This document shows positions 53,366 through 62,560 of a stretch of 64,000 nucleotides of DNA, in pieces. The stretch spans positions 1 to 64,000 of the forward strand of contig JARIAU010000025.1 in assembly GCA_029257695.1 (NCBI GenBank), given 5' to 3'. The DNA comes from Oscillospiraceae bacterium (lineage in GTDB: Bacteria > Bacillota > Clostridia > Oscillospirales > Oscillospiraceae). Numbering within the stretch: the stretch's first letter is position 1; each line of letters starts with the position of its first letter. The notes under the pieces were generated by a model. It saw nothing but the letters and a program-made list of their open reading frames with translations. It did no database searches and had not been told where the DNA came from. The position numbers were made by a program, and so were the translations under genes.

Positions 53366-53908
53366 TCATTCTTGCCATTCCAGCCGAAGAATCGTTCGGT
53401 GAATCCCGATTGCCGTTGCAAACATTATGATTTCTAGAAAGATCAGCAGAAGAGCCGCCGCCATTTTTCCGTCAAACGGCAGCACAAACACATTCACAAT
53501 TTCTCCCAAAATTGCAACTCCGGAGCAAAGAGCCGTCAAAAAGCTGCGGCCCGGAAGCTGTTTTGCCGTCGCCTGAAAGACATATTCCCGGATTTGTTCT
53601 CCTGCCATGGACAGTCTGCAAATCGCCCAGATTTCTGACGCACAAGCCACCAAAGCAAGCACATATGGAAGCACCGCCCACACGGTCCCTTCCATGCCGG
53701 TTTGCGGAACACATCCGGCAAGCACACCGGCGAGCGCACCCGCTCCGGACAGTATCCACAATTTGACCAATGTCGGCTTGCGAGGGGCGCTCCAACCGAT
53801 TTTTTTCCCGGTGTAGATGTATTCTCCCGCTACATTCGGCTTAAAATCATTCAGATAGGACCGGCGCCCGCCGGTTTTTTTCTTTTTTTCCTTTGGTTCC
53901 TGGCCCAT
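53366..53908 (-). CDS. Four-helix membrane protein of unknown function
   Basis: 180 residues from ATG 53908, which lies in TGATATG right at the stop of the M3 peptidase gene, so translation is probably coupled. The N-terminus is basic (MGQEPKEKKKKTGGRRSYLNDFKPN), followed by the segments LWILSGAGALAGVLAGCV, TVWAVLPYVLALVACASEIWAI, FLTALCSGVAILGEIVNVFVL and MAAALLLIFLEIIMFATAIGI. No family is recognised. Confidence 0.65.
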   Translation of the reverse strand: MGQEPKEKKKKTGGRRSYLNDFKPNVAGEYIYTGKKIGWSAPRKPTLVKLWILSGAGALAGVLAGCVPQTGMEGTVWAVLPYVLALVACASEIWAICRLSMAGEQIREYVFQATAKQLPGRSFLTALCSGVAILGEIVNVFVLPFDGKMAAALLLIFLEIIMFATAIGIHRTILRLEWQE

Positions 53909-53909
53909 A

Positions 53910-55613
53910 TCAAGCAATCCCGGTCAGGTCGAAGTGCTCCAACCATTCCTTAGCCGCTGCACACACGCTCTGGAGGCAGTGCTCATCGAAGGGGCTCTCC
54001 AGACCGGCATTTTTCAACAGATCCGTAAAGGTTTCGCTGCCGCCCTGCAAGGTGTAGGCCATGTAGCGCTCCCAAGCCTGCTTCGGGTCCTTCTGGAGCA
54101 GTGCCCAAATCTGGAGTGCCACCGTCTGCGCCAGACAGTAGTCGATGTAGTAGAAGGGGCTGGAATAGATATGGTGCTGACGCTGCCAGCCCTCCCCCTC
54201 GGAGTAGAAGGGAATCTCTCCATCCAGACGCATCCAAGGCATATAAACTTCCAGCAGCTCCTTCCACACCTGATGGCGCTGCTTGGGGGTCATCTCGGGA
54301 TGGGCATAGACCTCATGCTGGAAATGATCCACCATGGTGCCATAGGGGATGAAGGTCAGCGCACCGGACAGGTGGCTGTAATAGAACTTGCGGGTCTGCT
54401 CCCCGAAGAACCCCTCTTCCCAAGGCCATGCCAGGAATTCCATGGACATGGAGTGGACTTCACAGCTTTCCATACTGGGCCAAACCGTGCTCAACGGGAT
54501 GCGATCTCGGTTCATGTAGCACTCAAAAGCGTGGCCTGCCTCGTGGGTGACCACCTCCACATCGCCCTGCGTACCGTTGAAGTTGGCGAAGATGAAAGGC
54601 ACGCCGTAATCCGGAATGCCGGTGCAGTAGCCGCCACTGGCCTTGCCCTCGGTGGACAGCACATCCAGCAGCTCACCGTCCAGCATTGTGTGCCAGAACT
54701 GGCTGGTTTCCGGGGACAGCTCGTCATAGAATTTGGTGGCATGGGCCAAAATATCCTCCGCAGAACCCTGCGGACGGGGATTGCCGGAACGGAACTCCAA
54801 GGCATTATCGGCAAAGCTCATGGGATAGGTCTTGCCCAGCCGCTTGGCCTGCTCCCGATAGATGCTGTCTGCCACAGGTACCAAATACTTCCGGACAGCG
54901 GCACGGAACCGCTCCACATCTTCCTTGGTATAGCAGTTGCGGCCCATACGGTAGTAACCCAGCTCCGTATAGCCGTCATAGCCCAGCTTCCGACCCATGG
55001 CATCCCGGAGATGGACCAGCTGATCGTACAAATCATCCAGCTGCGCCTGATTCTCCTTGTACCAACGGCCCTCTGCCTGCCATGCAGCCAGACGGCGCCG
55101 GTCATCCGCATCGGACTTAAACGGGGTCAGCTGACTCAGGGTGTAGATACCGCCTTCAAAAGGGATCTGCGCCGAAGCCAACAGCTTCTCATATTCCTGC
55201 GTCAGGTCGTTTTCCTTCTGCAGTTCAGGAATGATCTCCGGGGAAAATGTTTTCAGCTCCAGCTCTGCATTGGTAAACATCACCTGACAGAATTCCTCTG
55301 CAAACTCCGCACGGAAGGGGCTCTTCAGCAGCGCCATGGTCCACGCTTGCTCATACTCCTGCACCTCCGGCACCGCTGCATTCCAGAACTTCATTTCCTC
55401 ATTATAAAAGGCATCCCGGGTATCAATGCTGTGGCGGGTGTGGGCCAGCGTCTGCATGGTTTCCACATGCTTTCCCAGCGTCTCCTTTTCCAGGAAGACG
55501 GCACGGGCCTCCTCATAGCTCTCCGCCTGCTCCAAACGGGCGGTCAGATCCGTCAGCTGTGCCTTGACCTGCTCCATATCCGGACGCTCATAGGGCATTT
55601 CTTTGAACTTCAC
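53910..55613 (-). CDS. M3 family oligoendopeptidase (PepF-like)
   Basis: 567 residues from GTG 55613 (GAGGAG 8 nt upstream), giving the family-typical start MKFKEMPYERPDMEQVKA. Zinc site VVTHEAGHAFECYM (HExxH) with a second Glu in SMESCEVHSMSMEFLAWP; GWQRQHHIYSSPFYYIDYCLAQTVALQIWAL is the conserved C-terminal substrate region. No signal peptide: a cytoplasmic enzyme cutting short peptides, placed directly upstream of the peptide importer, so it probably processes imported peptides. Confidence 0.92.
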   Translation of the reverse strand: MKFKEMPYERPDMEQVKAQLTDLTARLEQAESYEEARAVFLEKETLGKHVETMQTLAHTRHSIDTRDAFYNEEMKFWNAAVPEVQEYEQAWTMALLKSPFRAEFAEEFCQVMFTNAELELKTFSPEIIPELQKENDLTQEYEKLLASAQIPFEGGIYTLSQLTPFKSDADDRRRLAAWQAEGRWYKENQAQLDDLYDQLVHLRDAMGRKLGYDGYTELGYYRMGRNCYTKEDVERFRAAVRKYLVPVADSIYREQAKRLGKTYPMSFADNALEFRSGNPRPQGSAEDILAHATKFYDELSPETSQFWHTMLDGELLDVLSTEGKASGGYCTGIPDYGVPFIFANFNGTQGDVEVVTHEAGHAFECYMNRDRIPLSTVWPSMESCEVHSMSMEFLAWPWEEGFFGEQTRKFYYSHLSGALTFIPYGTMVDHFQHEVYAHPEMTPKQRHQVWKELLEVYMPWMRLDGEIPFYSEGEGWQRQHHIYSSPFYYIDYCLAQTVALQIWALLQKDPKQAWERYMAYTLQGGSETFTDLLKNAGLESPFDEHCLQSVCAAAKEWLEHFDLTGIA

Positions 55614-55739
55614 GAAAATCACTCCTCACTTATCTATATTTAATATGTATGGCTTGTCTTTTATGCTTGTACTGCATTTTATATATTAGTCCAGCATTTT
55701 AACAGTTTATACTATATTTTCCCCAGTGTCAAACTCATT

Positions 55740-57950
55740 TTACTTCGTTTTACGAACTTCTACAAGATTTGTATGCTGTCCGTTCCCCTTGGCGTACGGG
55801 GTTGCTTTCAACGAAGTCAGTACATTCACGCAGCCTCGCTGATCCACCCCATCTTTATCCGGTGTGTACCATGCCCCTTGTCCAACCGCCACAACCCCCG
55901 GCATAATGTCCTCCGTGATATGAATCGGCACTTCCATGGCACCCCGATCGTTCCAGACACGCACCCGGTCTTTGTCGCAGAGACCACGCCGAGCCGCATC
56001 CGCAGGATGGATCCACAGCCGCTGTGGGTCGATCCGCTCCATAGCCGGATTGTTGTCATGGATCGAGTGGCAACGCCGACGGGTGTGCCAACTGATCAGC
56101 TGCAAGGGATACTCCCCTTCTCTGGCCTGCTCCACCCCTTCCGGCACGGGAACATAGCACGGAATGGCCGGAAATGGTTCCTGATAGGTGGTTTCGTATA
56201 CCTTTCGCGAGAACAGCTCCACCTTACCGCTCGGTGTAGGAAATTGGCGGTCTGCAAAGGCAATGCGAGGCGGTTTTGGCGGATAACGATGCACTCCGGC
56301 GGCACAAAAATCAGCAAAATCCGGCAGGGTCGGTTCCTCCCGGCGAAGATCCTCGTAAATCCACTCCAACCACTGCCGAGTGTCCCGTCCGCAGGTGAAC
56401 GCCTCCTCCAATCCCAGCCGCTGCGCCACCTCACGCAGCCAGTCGTATTCAAACCGCCCCTCGTAGAGCGGTTCTACCACCTGATTGTTATAGCCTAAAA
56501 AGTCCCCCCACACCCACGGGAAGGTAATGTTTTCGCACTCCAAGAAGGACACACCGGGCAGCAAAATATCCGCAAATTTGGCGCTTGCTGTCATAAACAG
56601 GTCACTGCACAAAATGAATTCGCATTTGGAGGTGTCCTTCAACAGCTCCGCTGTGCGATTGATGTCTCCGTGCTGATTGATGAGGCAATTCCCCGCCAAA
56701 TTGACAATCATTTTAATATCGGAAGTCAGTCTTTCTCCGCCCTTCACCCCGTCCAGCTCCGTCATTCGACTTCCGTGATCCACCGCATCCGTCCAGCAAT
56801 AGGAAGGAATTTCCATGCCATAGGGGTTCGGAACCGGAGGAAGTCCCGGCTCTCGGTGGGTGGCACAATAGCCACTTCCGGCCGCCCAACCGCCTCGCAC
56901 CCCCACATTTCCGGTCATGCAGGCCAACAGGATGCACCCACGCACCCCCTGTTCTCCATAGGCATGGCGCTGAGGTCCCCAGCCTTGAATGAGCGCCGCA
57001 GGCTTGGCCGTGGCATAGCGGCGAGCCAGTGAAACTATGGTTTGTGCCGGTATCCCGGTAATCGCTTCGGCCCATTCCGGCGTTTTGGGCACCCCATCCC
57101 GTTGTCCCAGCAGATAGGACAGCACACTTTCTCCGGCAGGAATCCCTTCCGGCAGATGTGCTTCGTCAAAGCCCACCGTGCATTCCTCTAAAAAGTCCCG
57201 GTCTGCCAGCCCCTCGGTCCAGATGATATAGGCCATGGCATCCGCCAGAGCCGCATCTGTCGCCGGACGAATGGGGATCCACTCTGCCCCCAGTGCCCGC
57301 ACCGTATCATTTTTCCGTGGGTCCATGACCACAATGGGAATCCCTTTCTCCTTCGCTTTACGAAGATAGTGCATGGTGATGCTGTCAAATTTTGTTTCCG
57401 CCGGATTATGTCCCCAAAGCAAAATAAAATGACTGTCCAGCCAAGTTTCCGGGGAATTTCCACTGTCTGCGGTCCCGTACATCAGCTCCGTCGCCGGTGT
57501 GATACAGGCCGTAGAATAGGAATTATAATAATCCAAAAAGCCCCCATCCAGACTCAGCAGTCGCTTGGCCAGTTCCCTCGGCGTAAAGGCCGCACTGACC
57601 CCAGTGGCATAAGTCACATAGCGGGAGCCCGGACCATAGGTATCTCGAATCCGAATCCACTCCCGGCTGATCCGATCCACTGCTTCTTCCCAGGAAATCG
57701 GCTGAAATTTGCCTTCTCCCCGTTCTCCAACACGCAGCAGCGGAGTCCGGAGCCGCTGCTCATTCAAATATGTTTTATGATAGTTCATGCCCCGCTGACA
57801 CGCCGACAACGGCACACCGCAGCCCGCCTGCTCTTTGGAATCTGTCGTCAATTTTAAAATGCGTCCCTGCTGCACATGGGCATAAATCAAACATCGCCCG
57901 CCGCAGTTATTGCGCCCGGTGGTGGGAATCACACGCACTTCCCCGTTCAT
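55740..57950 (-). CDS. DmsA-like molybdopterin oxidoreductase, orphan and without Tat signal
   Basis: 736 residues from ATG 57950 (AAGGAGG upstream). It matches the DMSO-reductase catalytic family over its length: GEGKFQPISWEEAVDRIS, LLWGHNPAETKFDS, WIPIRPATDAALADAMAYI, KPAALIQGWGPQRHAYGEQGVRG, MIVNLAGNCLINQHGDINRT and GQGAWYTPDKDGVDQRGCVNVLT. The Ser in NSYSTACITPA is placed as the Mo ligand. Unlike DmsA it has no twin-arginine leader, and of the four N-terminal cluster Cys the first is not at its usual place (RNNCGGRC, then Cys51 in SACQRG; an extra Cys44 is present). No dmsB/dmsC lies nearby. Cytoplasmic oxidoreductase, substrate unknown. Confidence 0.85.
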   Translation of the reverse strand: MNGEVRVIPTTGRNNCGGRCLIYAHVQQGRILKLTTDSKEQAGCGVPLSACQRGMNYHKTYLNEQRLRTPLLRVGERGEGKFQPISWEEAVDRISREWIRIRDTYGPGSRYVTYATGVSAAFTPRELAKRLLSLDGGFLDYYNSYSTACITPATELMYGTADSGNSPETWLDSHFILLWGHNPAETKFDSITMHYLRKAKEKGIPIVVMDPRKNDTVRALGAEWIPIRPATDAALADAMAYIIWTEGLADRDFLEECTVGFDEAHLPEGIPAGESVLSYLLGQRDGVPKTPEWAEAITGIPAQTIVSLARRYATAKPAALIQGWGPQRHAYGEQGVRGCILLACMTGNVGVRGGWAAGSGYCATHREPGLPPVPNPYGMEIPSYCWTDAVDHGSRMTELDGVKGGERLTSDIKMIVNLAGNCLINQHGDINRTAELLKDTSKCEFILCSDLFMTASAKFADILLPGVSFLECENITFPWVWGDFLGYNNQVVEPLYEGRFEYDWLREVAQRLGLEEAFTCGRDTRQWLEWIYEDLRREEPTLPDFADFCAAGVHRYPPKPPRIAFADRQFPTPSGKVELFSRKVYETTYQEPFPAIPCYVPVPEGVEQAREGEYPLQLISWHTRRRCHSIHDNNPAMERIDPQRLWIHPADAARRGLCDKDRVRVWNDRGAMEVPIHITEDIMPGVVAVGQGAWYTPDKDGVDQRGCVNVLTSLKATPYAKGNGQHTNLVEVRKTK

Positions 57951-58182
57951 ATGTTGTCCCTCCTTGCGGAATCCTATGATTGTTCTAACAATATCCGCAA
58001 CCCTTTCACTTGTCAAGGAATCCGTCTTCTTCGTTCTCATTTCCACCAGCGGCACGCATTTGATCTCGCTTGAAAAAACTGGCAAACAAAAAAATACATA
58101 CTTCTCGCTGCTATGTCCAAACTACTCTCGAACCTTTCCTCTGGTGGAACGGTTTCAATGTATAAGAGAGGAGATATTCAAC

Positions 58183-58392
58183 ATGTATAATTCCAATGCT
58201 CAGTCTGGTAAGCAGAAAATCAGTCCCGAGGGCCGTGAGGCTCTGAATAAGTTCAAGATGGAGTCCGCCTCCGAGGTTGGTGTTGAGCTCAAGCAGGGCT
58301 ACAACGGCCACCTGACTTCCCGTGAGGCTGGCAGCGTGGGCGGTCAGATGGTCAAGAAGATGGTGGAAGCCTACGAAAAGGATCTGAAGTAA
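58183..58392 (+). CDS. Small acid-soluble spore protein, alpha/beta type
   Basis: 69 residues, GAGAGGAG 9 nt before the ATG. SPEGREALNKFKMESASEVGVELKQGYNGHLTSREAGSVGGQMVKKMVEAYEKDL contains the GPR cleavage region (ESASEVGV), the GYNGxLTSREAGSVGG core and the basic end. It coats spore DNA and protects it from UV and heat. CATACTT at 58097 resembles a sigma-G -10, but I see no properly spaced -35. Confidence 0.93.
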   Translation: MYNSNAQSGKQKISPEGREALNKFKMESASEVGVELKQGYNGHLTSREAGSVGGQMVKKMVEAYEKDLK

Positions 58393-58427
58393 GCTCCTTT
58401 CCCCTCTGGCTTGCCTTAGCAACGGCA

Positions 58428-58463
58428 AAAAATCGGTCAGACCCCATGGTCTGACCGATTTTT
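58428..58463. terminator. Bidirectional terminator
   Basis: AAAAATCGGTCAGACC/GGTCTGACCGATTTTT arms, 4-nt loop, between the SASP gene and the convergent C_GCAxxG_C_C gene. Confidence 0.9.
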
Positions 58464-58487
58464 GCGCAAGGATACTTCAATTTGTTG

Positions 58488-58886
58488 TCATTCCGCCAAG
58501 TGCATAATCCGGGCAACCGTTTCCACCGACTCATACACCAGCTGGTCGCAGTGCGCCTGCCGAGAGCCGCCGCACTCTGCATTGACCCGGAGCAAATCTT
58601 TGCAATCCGTCAGATTACAATGCATTTGCCGCATGGCGGTCAAATACGCCTTGGACGCCTCTTGTCCGCCGCCCAACAGCCCGATCACCATCAATCCACC
58701 CACCATGGCCCCACAGGTGGCCCCCAGATTCATGCCATGCCCAAAATGAGCACCCAGCTGAAACACTTTGCCCTCGCTGAGACCACAGTCGGCCGCAAAC
58801 GCTGCCAGCACTGCCTGTGCACAGTTATAGTGAACATCGGGATTCTGCCGAAAATCTCTCGCTCGGCGTACATACTTGTTTTCCAT
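58488..58886 (-). CDS. C_GCAxxG_C_C family (split-Soret-like) protein
   Basis: 132 residues. The family Cys pattern is visible: NCAQAVLAAFAADCG, GATCGAMVGGLMVIG, MHCNLTDCKDLL and ECGGSRQAHCDQLV, with an HFGHGMNLG segment. These small redox-type proteins are common in anaerobes; function is not known. It lies 27 bp from recG on the same strand, downstream of it. Confidence 0.88.
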   Translation of the reverse strand: MENKYVRRARDFRQNPDVHYNCAQAVLAAFAADCGLSEGKVFQLGAHFGHGMNLGATCGAMVGGLMVIGLLGGGQEASKAYLTAMRQMHCNLTDCKDLLRVNAECGGSRQAHCDQLVYESVETVARIMHLAE

Positions 58887-58913
58887 CTTGTTTTCCTCTG
58901 CTTTCTCTCGATT

Positions 58914-60968
58914 TTAGTTGAATATATCGGGATTTTCCTCAAACAGCCGTCTGGTCCGCTCCAGCACGACCCGATGCTCCGGCCGTACCAGTGCCGGGTC
59001 CTCTCCCAACAACCGTTTGGCCGCCTCTCGGGCCTGAACCAAAATTCGGGTGTCACAGGCCAGATCCGCCATTTGCAGCTGAGGCAATCCGTGCTGCCGT
59101 GCGCCAAAAAAGTCGCCCGGCCCACGCAATTCCAGATCTTTTTCCGCAATTCGGAAGCCATCGTTGGTCTGACACAGCGCTTTCAGCCGCTGACGGGTAT
59201 CCTCATTTTTCGATGAGGACACCAGCACGCAGAATGACTGTGCTGTGCCGCGCCCCACGCGTCCCCGCAGCTGGTGGAGCTGGGACAGGCCAAACCGATC
59301 GGCATCTTCAATCACCATCAGCGTGGCATTGGGTGCATCCACTCCCACCTCGATCACAGTGGTCGATACCAAAATCTCCACCGTTCCCTGTAAGAAAGCC
59401 TCCATCACCACTTCTTTTTCCTTCGGTTTCATCCGGCCGTGGATCAGGCCCACCCGCAGATCCGGGAAGGCCTGTTGGAGTACCATGGCATGATCGGTGG
59501 CGTTTTTCACCTTACCGGAAGTTTCCTCTGTCTCCTCCACCGCCGGACAAACCACATACACCTGATGTCCTTCCTGCACCTGCTTACGGATAAAGCCCAT
59601 CATCCGCCGGCGCTTATCCTCTCCGATCAGGAAGGTTTCCACATCCTGCCGTCCCGGTGGCCGCTCCCCGATGACGGACACATCCAAATCTCCGTAAATG
59701 ATCAGCGCCAGTGTGCGGGGAATGGGGGTGGCGGACATCACCAGCACATGGGGTTTTTGTGCTCCGGCCTTTGCCGACAGAGCAGAGCGCTGCTCCACGC
59801 CAAATCGGTGCTGTTCATCGGTGATGACCAGTCCTAACCGGGCAAAAGTTACCCCTTCGCTAAGCAGCGCATGGGTTCCCACCACCAAATCCAGCGTCCC
59901 ATCCGCTATCTGCTGTCGGACCCTGCGTTTTTCAGCCGCCTTGCTGCTGCCGGTCAACAGCCCCACTCGGATCCCATCCGGTGCCAGCAATGTGGTCAGG
60001 GTGTGGTAGTGCTGCATCGCAAGCAGCTCCGTAGGCGCCATCAGGGCGCACTGCCCACCGGAGCGAACGCATTGCCACACCGCCCCGGCCGCCACCGCCG
60101 TCTTGCCGCTGCCCACATCGCCCTGCACCAAGCGGTTCATGATTTTCCCGGAGGCCTGATCCACAAAAATCTGTTGCAGGGTCTTCCGCTGCGCCTCGGT
60201 GAGTGTAAAGGGCAGAAGCCGTTCAAAGTCCGCCACCGGCAGCACGGTGCATCGGAAGCCCGCTCCCGCCACACGCCGGGTATGCAGCAGCTCCAAGCCC
60301 GTCGTGAGATAGAACAGTTCCTCGAAGACCAGCCGCTCCCTCGCCCGGGTCAGATCTTCAAAAGAATCCGGTCGATGGACGGTGCGGATGGCCCAATTTC
60401 GTTCCGCCAGTCCATTTTCACTGCGCACCTCCGCCGGCAAATCCTCCGGCAGCAGCGCACACTCCTCCACAGCCAAATCGATCCACTCTGCCAGCTGTCG
60501 GGCCGACACCCCCGCCGTCAGCGGATAGATCGGCACAATACGACCTGTCAGTTCCCCTCGGCCTTCCGGCTCATAGATGGGATTGGTCATACTGAGCCGC
60601 TGCCCCATGCGCTCGATTTTTCCGCAAAAGAGATAACTTTCCCCCACTTTCAACTTTCCGGCGGTGTAGGCCTGATTAAAAAAGGTCAGATACAGCAATC
60701 CGGAGCGATCAAACACCTGCAGCCGGGTGGTGGAAAGCCCTTTTCGGGGGTATGCGGTCAAGGGTCTCTGTGCCACGACGCCGCAGATGCAGACCTCCTC
60801 CCCTTCCGGTGCGTGCCGAATGGGCCAGACCTTCCGGCGGTCCACATAGCGCCTCGGAAACCAATGCTGCAAATCCTCCAGTGTGCGAATCCCCAATTTC
60901 CCCAGCAACTGGGCTTTCTTCTCCCCGATTCCGGGCAGCACCGTCACCGGATCCTGCAATGCATACAT
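58914..60968 (-). CDS. recG: ATP-dependent DNA helicase RecG
   Basis: 684 residues. N-terminal wedge domain (DPVTVLPGIGEKKAQLLGKLGI, then RYVDRR and an OB-fold), Walker A LVQGDVGSGKTAVAAGA, ITDEQHRFGVEQR (DEQH box), MSATPIPRTLALI, VSTTVIEVGVDAPNATLMVIEDADRFGLSQLHQLRGRVGRG, and the C-terminal GDFFGARQHGLPQL. It remodels stalled forks and branched DNA. The upstream TGCTATAAT (61021-61029 region, minus strand) may be an extended -10. Confidence 0.95.
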   Translation of the reverse strand: MYALQDPVTVLPGIGEKKAQLLGKLGIRTLEDLQHWFPRRYVDRRKVWPIRHAPEGEEVCICGVVAQRPLTAYPRKGLSTTRLQVFDRSGLLYLTFFNQAYTAGKLKVGESYLFCGKIERMGQRLSMTNPIYEPEGRGELTGRIVPIYPLTAGVSARQLAEWIDLAVEECALLPEDLPAEVRSENGLAERNWAIRTVHRPDSFEDLTRARERLVFEELFYLTTGLELLHTRRVAGAGFRCTVLPVADFERLLPFTLTEAQRKTLQQIFVDQASGKIMNRLVQGDVGSGKTAVAAGAVWQCVRSGGQCALMAPTELLAMQHYHTLTTLLAPDGIRVGLLTGSSKAAEKRRVRQQIADGTLDLVVGTHALLSEGVTFARLGLVITDEQHRFGVEQRSALSAKAGAQKPHVLVMSATPIPRTLALIIYGDLDVSVIGERPPGRQDVETFLIGEDKRRRMMGFIRKQVQEGHQVYVVCPAVEETEETSGKVKNATDHAMVLQQAFPDLRVGLIHGRMKPKEKEVVMEAFLQGTVEILVSTTVIEVGVDAPNATLMVIEDADRFGLSQLHQLRGRVGRGTAQSFCVLVSSSKNEDTRQRLKALCQTNDGFRIAEKDLELRGPGDFFGARQHGLPQLQMADLACDTRILVQAREAAKRLLGEDPALVRPEHRVVLERTRRLFEENPDIFN

Positions 60969-61305
60969 ATCTTCACCCCGCTCCTTTTGCCGTGTCGTGC
61001 CATTTTGTCAGTTGCTGCATATTATAGCATAGATCCTACCAAAATGGTATCCGCTTTCACCGTCGCCTCCCGGCATCGCACACCGGTTCGCTGTTTTCCG
61101 GTTATGCATCAGGTCAGGCGCTCATCCGCCTAATCCCGTTCTATTTTCCCGTTTTTCCACGGTTTTTCCTTTTTTGTACGGCTCATACAGTTGCAATTCA
61201 TAAAAAGTATGGTAAAATGTAATCTGATATTGAATGCGTTTTCAAAAAGACTTTATGGAATCGCCTTGCCATTTTGAAATGGCCGGAACGAGGAGTGAAT
61301 GTTTC
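60969..61305. promoter_or_regulatory. Divergent promoter region between recG and the ROK gene
   Basis: The 337-bp gap carries an extended -10 (TGCTATAAT, minus strand, about 61021-61029) for recG and, on the plus strand, TTGCAA, 16 bp, TAAAAT (61191-61218) for the ROK gene. No further gene or RNA is seen. Confidence 0.5.
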
Positions 61306-62430
61306 ATGGTTTCCTATAATACCGCTGAGTTAAGAAAGCAGAATCGCAACCGTGTCTTCCGCTATATTTATAGCTCGGAGACCCCTGTGTCCAAGCAGGA
61401 TGTGGCCCGCAGCCTCTCCCTCAGCCTGCCGACGGTAGGACAGAACCTGCGGGAGCTGCTGGATTCCGGTCTGCTGGAACTGCAGGGCACCTTTGATTCC
61501 ACCGGCGGCAGAAAACCCAAAGCGATCGGCATTACCGCCAACTATCGCTACTCTGTGGGCATTATGATTTCCAGCCGTCACATCCACATCACCTGTATCG
61601 ACCTGCGTGCCCACCAGATTTGCAGTAAAGCCATCGTAAAGCCCTTTATCACCGGCGGCGAGTACTGCAAAGAGCTGGGGCAGATTCTGGAAAACTTCTT
61701 GGATGAAAACAACATTGACCGCAGCCGTCTGTTGGGTGTGGGCGTGGCATTGCCCGGTATTCCCAACGAGGAAGAAGGCTGTGTCCATCTGTCTCACGCC
61801 GTCATTCCCCGCACCATCGAAATCGATGAAATCAAGAAGTATATCCCTTACCCCTGCTTTATCGAAAACGATGCCAATGCCGGCGGTGTCGCAGAGTGGT
61901 GGAACAACAGCGAGAATGCCACCATGGTTTACCTCTGCGTGCAGAAAGGCGTGGGCGGTGCAGTGCTGCTGAATGACGCAAATTATATGTACACCCATCC
62001 TCATTCCGGCGAATTTGGTCATATGTGCATCGTCCCCGGCGGCCGCCCCTGCGGCTGTGGAAAAAAGGGCTGTCTGGAAGCCTACTGCTCCACTGCTCGC
62101 TTCAGCGATGACATCGGCATCACCCGGGAGGATTTCTTTGCCAAACTGGAGGAAGGCAATGCGGACTATGCCGCCCTGTGGGACGATTATCTGAACCACT
62201 TGGCCCTTGGTATCTATAACATCCACACGGTTCTGGACTGCGACATCGTGCTGGGCGGTGTGCTGGCCCAGTACATCGACCCCTACATGGACGATCTGCG
62301 CCACCGCATCAGCGAAGTGTCCGCTTTCCCCACCGACGCCTCCTACCTGCGCTTCTCCAAGTATCGCAAGTGGACCAGCTGCGTGGGTGTGGCGCTCCAT
62401 TTCATCTCTGATTTTATTGATACCATCTAA
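61306..62430 (+). CDS. ROK family transcriptional regulator (NagC/XylR type)
   Basis: 374 residues from ATG 61306 (GAGGAG upstream). N-terminal helix-turn-helix (LRKQNRNRVFRYIYSSETPVSKQDVARSLSLSLPTVGQNLRELL), then the ROK sugar-kinase-like domain with GVGVALPGIP, FIENDANAGGVAEWW, GVGGAVLLN, SGEFGHMCIVPGGRPCGCGKKGCLEAYCS (the zinc-binding GHxxxxxxCxCGxxGCxExxxS motif). A sugar-responsive repressor or activator; no sugar operon is next to it except the following transporter. Confidence 0.88.
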   Translation: MVSYNTAELRKQNRNRVFRYIYSSETPVSKQDVARSLSLSLPTVGQNLRELLDSGLLELQGTFDSTGGRKPKAIGITANYRYSVGIMISSRHIHITCIDLRAHQICSKAIVKPFITGGEYCKELGQILENFLDENNIDRSRLLGVGVALPGIPNEEEGCVHLSHAVIPRTIEIDEIKKYIPYPCFIENDANAGGVAEWWNNSENATMVYLCVQKGVGGAVLLNDANYMYTHPHSGEFGHMCIVPGGRPCGCGKKGCLEAYCSTARFSDDIGITREDFFAKLEEGNADYAALWDDYLNHLALGIYNIHTVLDCDIVLGGVLAQYIDPYMDDLRHRISEVSAFPTDASYLRFSKYRKWTSCVGVALHFISDFIDTI

Positions 62431-62460
62431 CCTGCAAGCGATCCCCTGTTCCAGTACACC

Positions 62461-62495
62461 ACCGCCGGCCGCATCCCCGCAGCCGGCGGTTTTTC
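62461..62495 (+). terminator. Terminator of the ROK gene
   Basis: ACCGCCGGC/GCCGGCGGT arms, 12-nt loop, TTTTTC. Confidence 0.7.
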
Positions 62496-62560
62496 AAAGC
62501 AACGGCCTGAACGATTTCCTCGTGCGGCCCACGGACGAAGAGAGTGAGAGAAAAAACACC

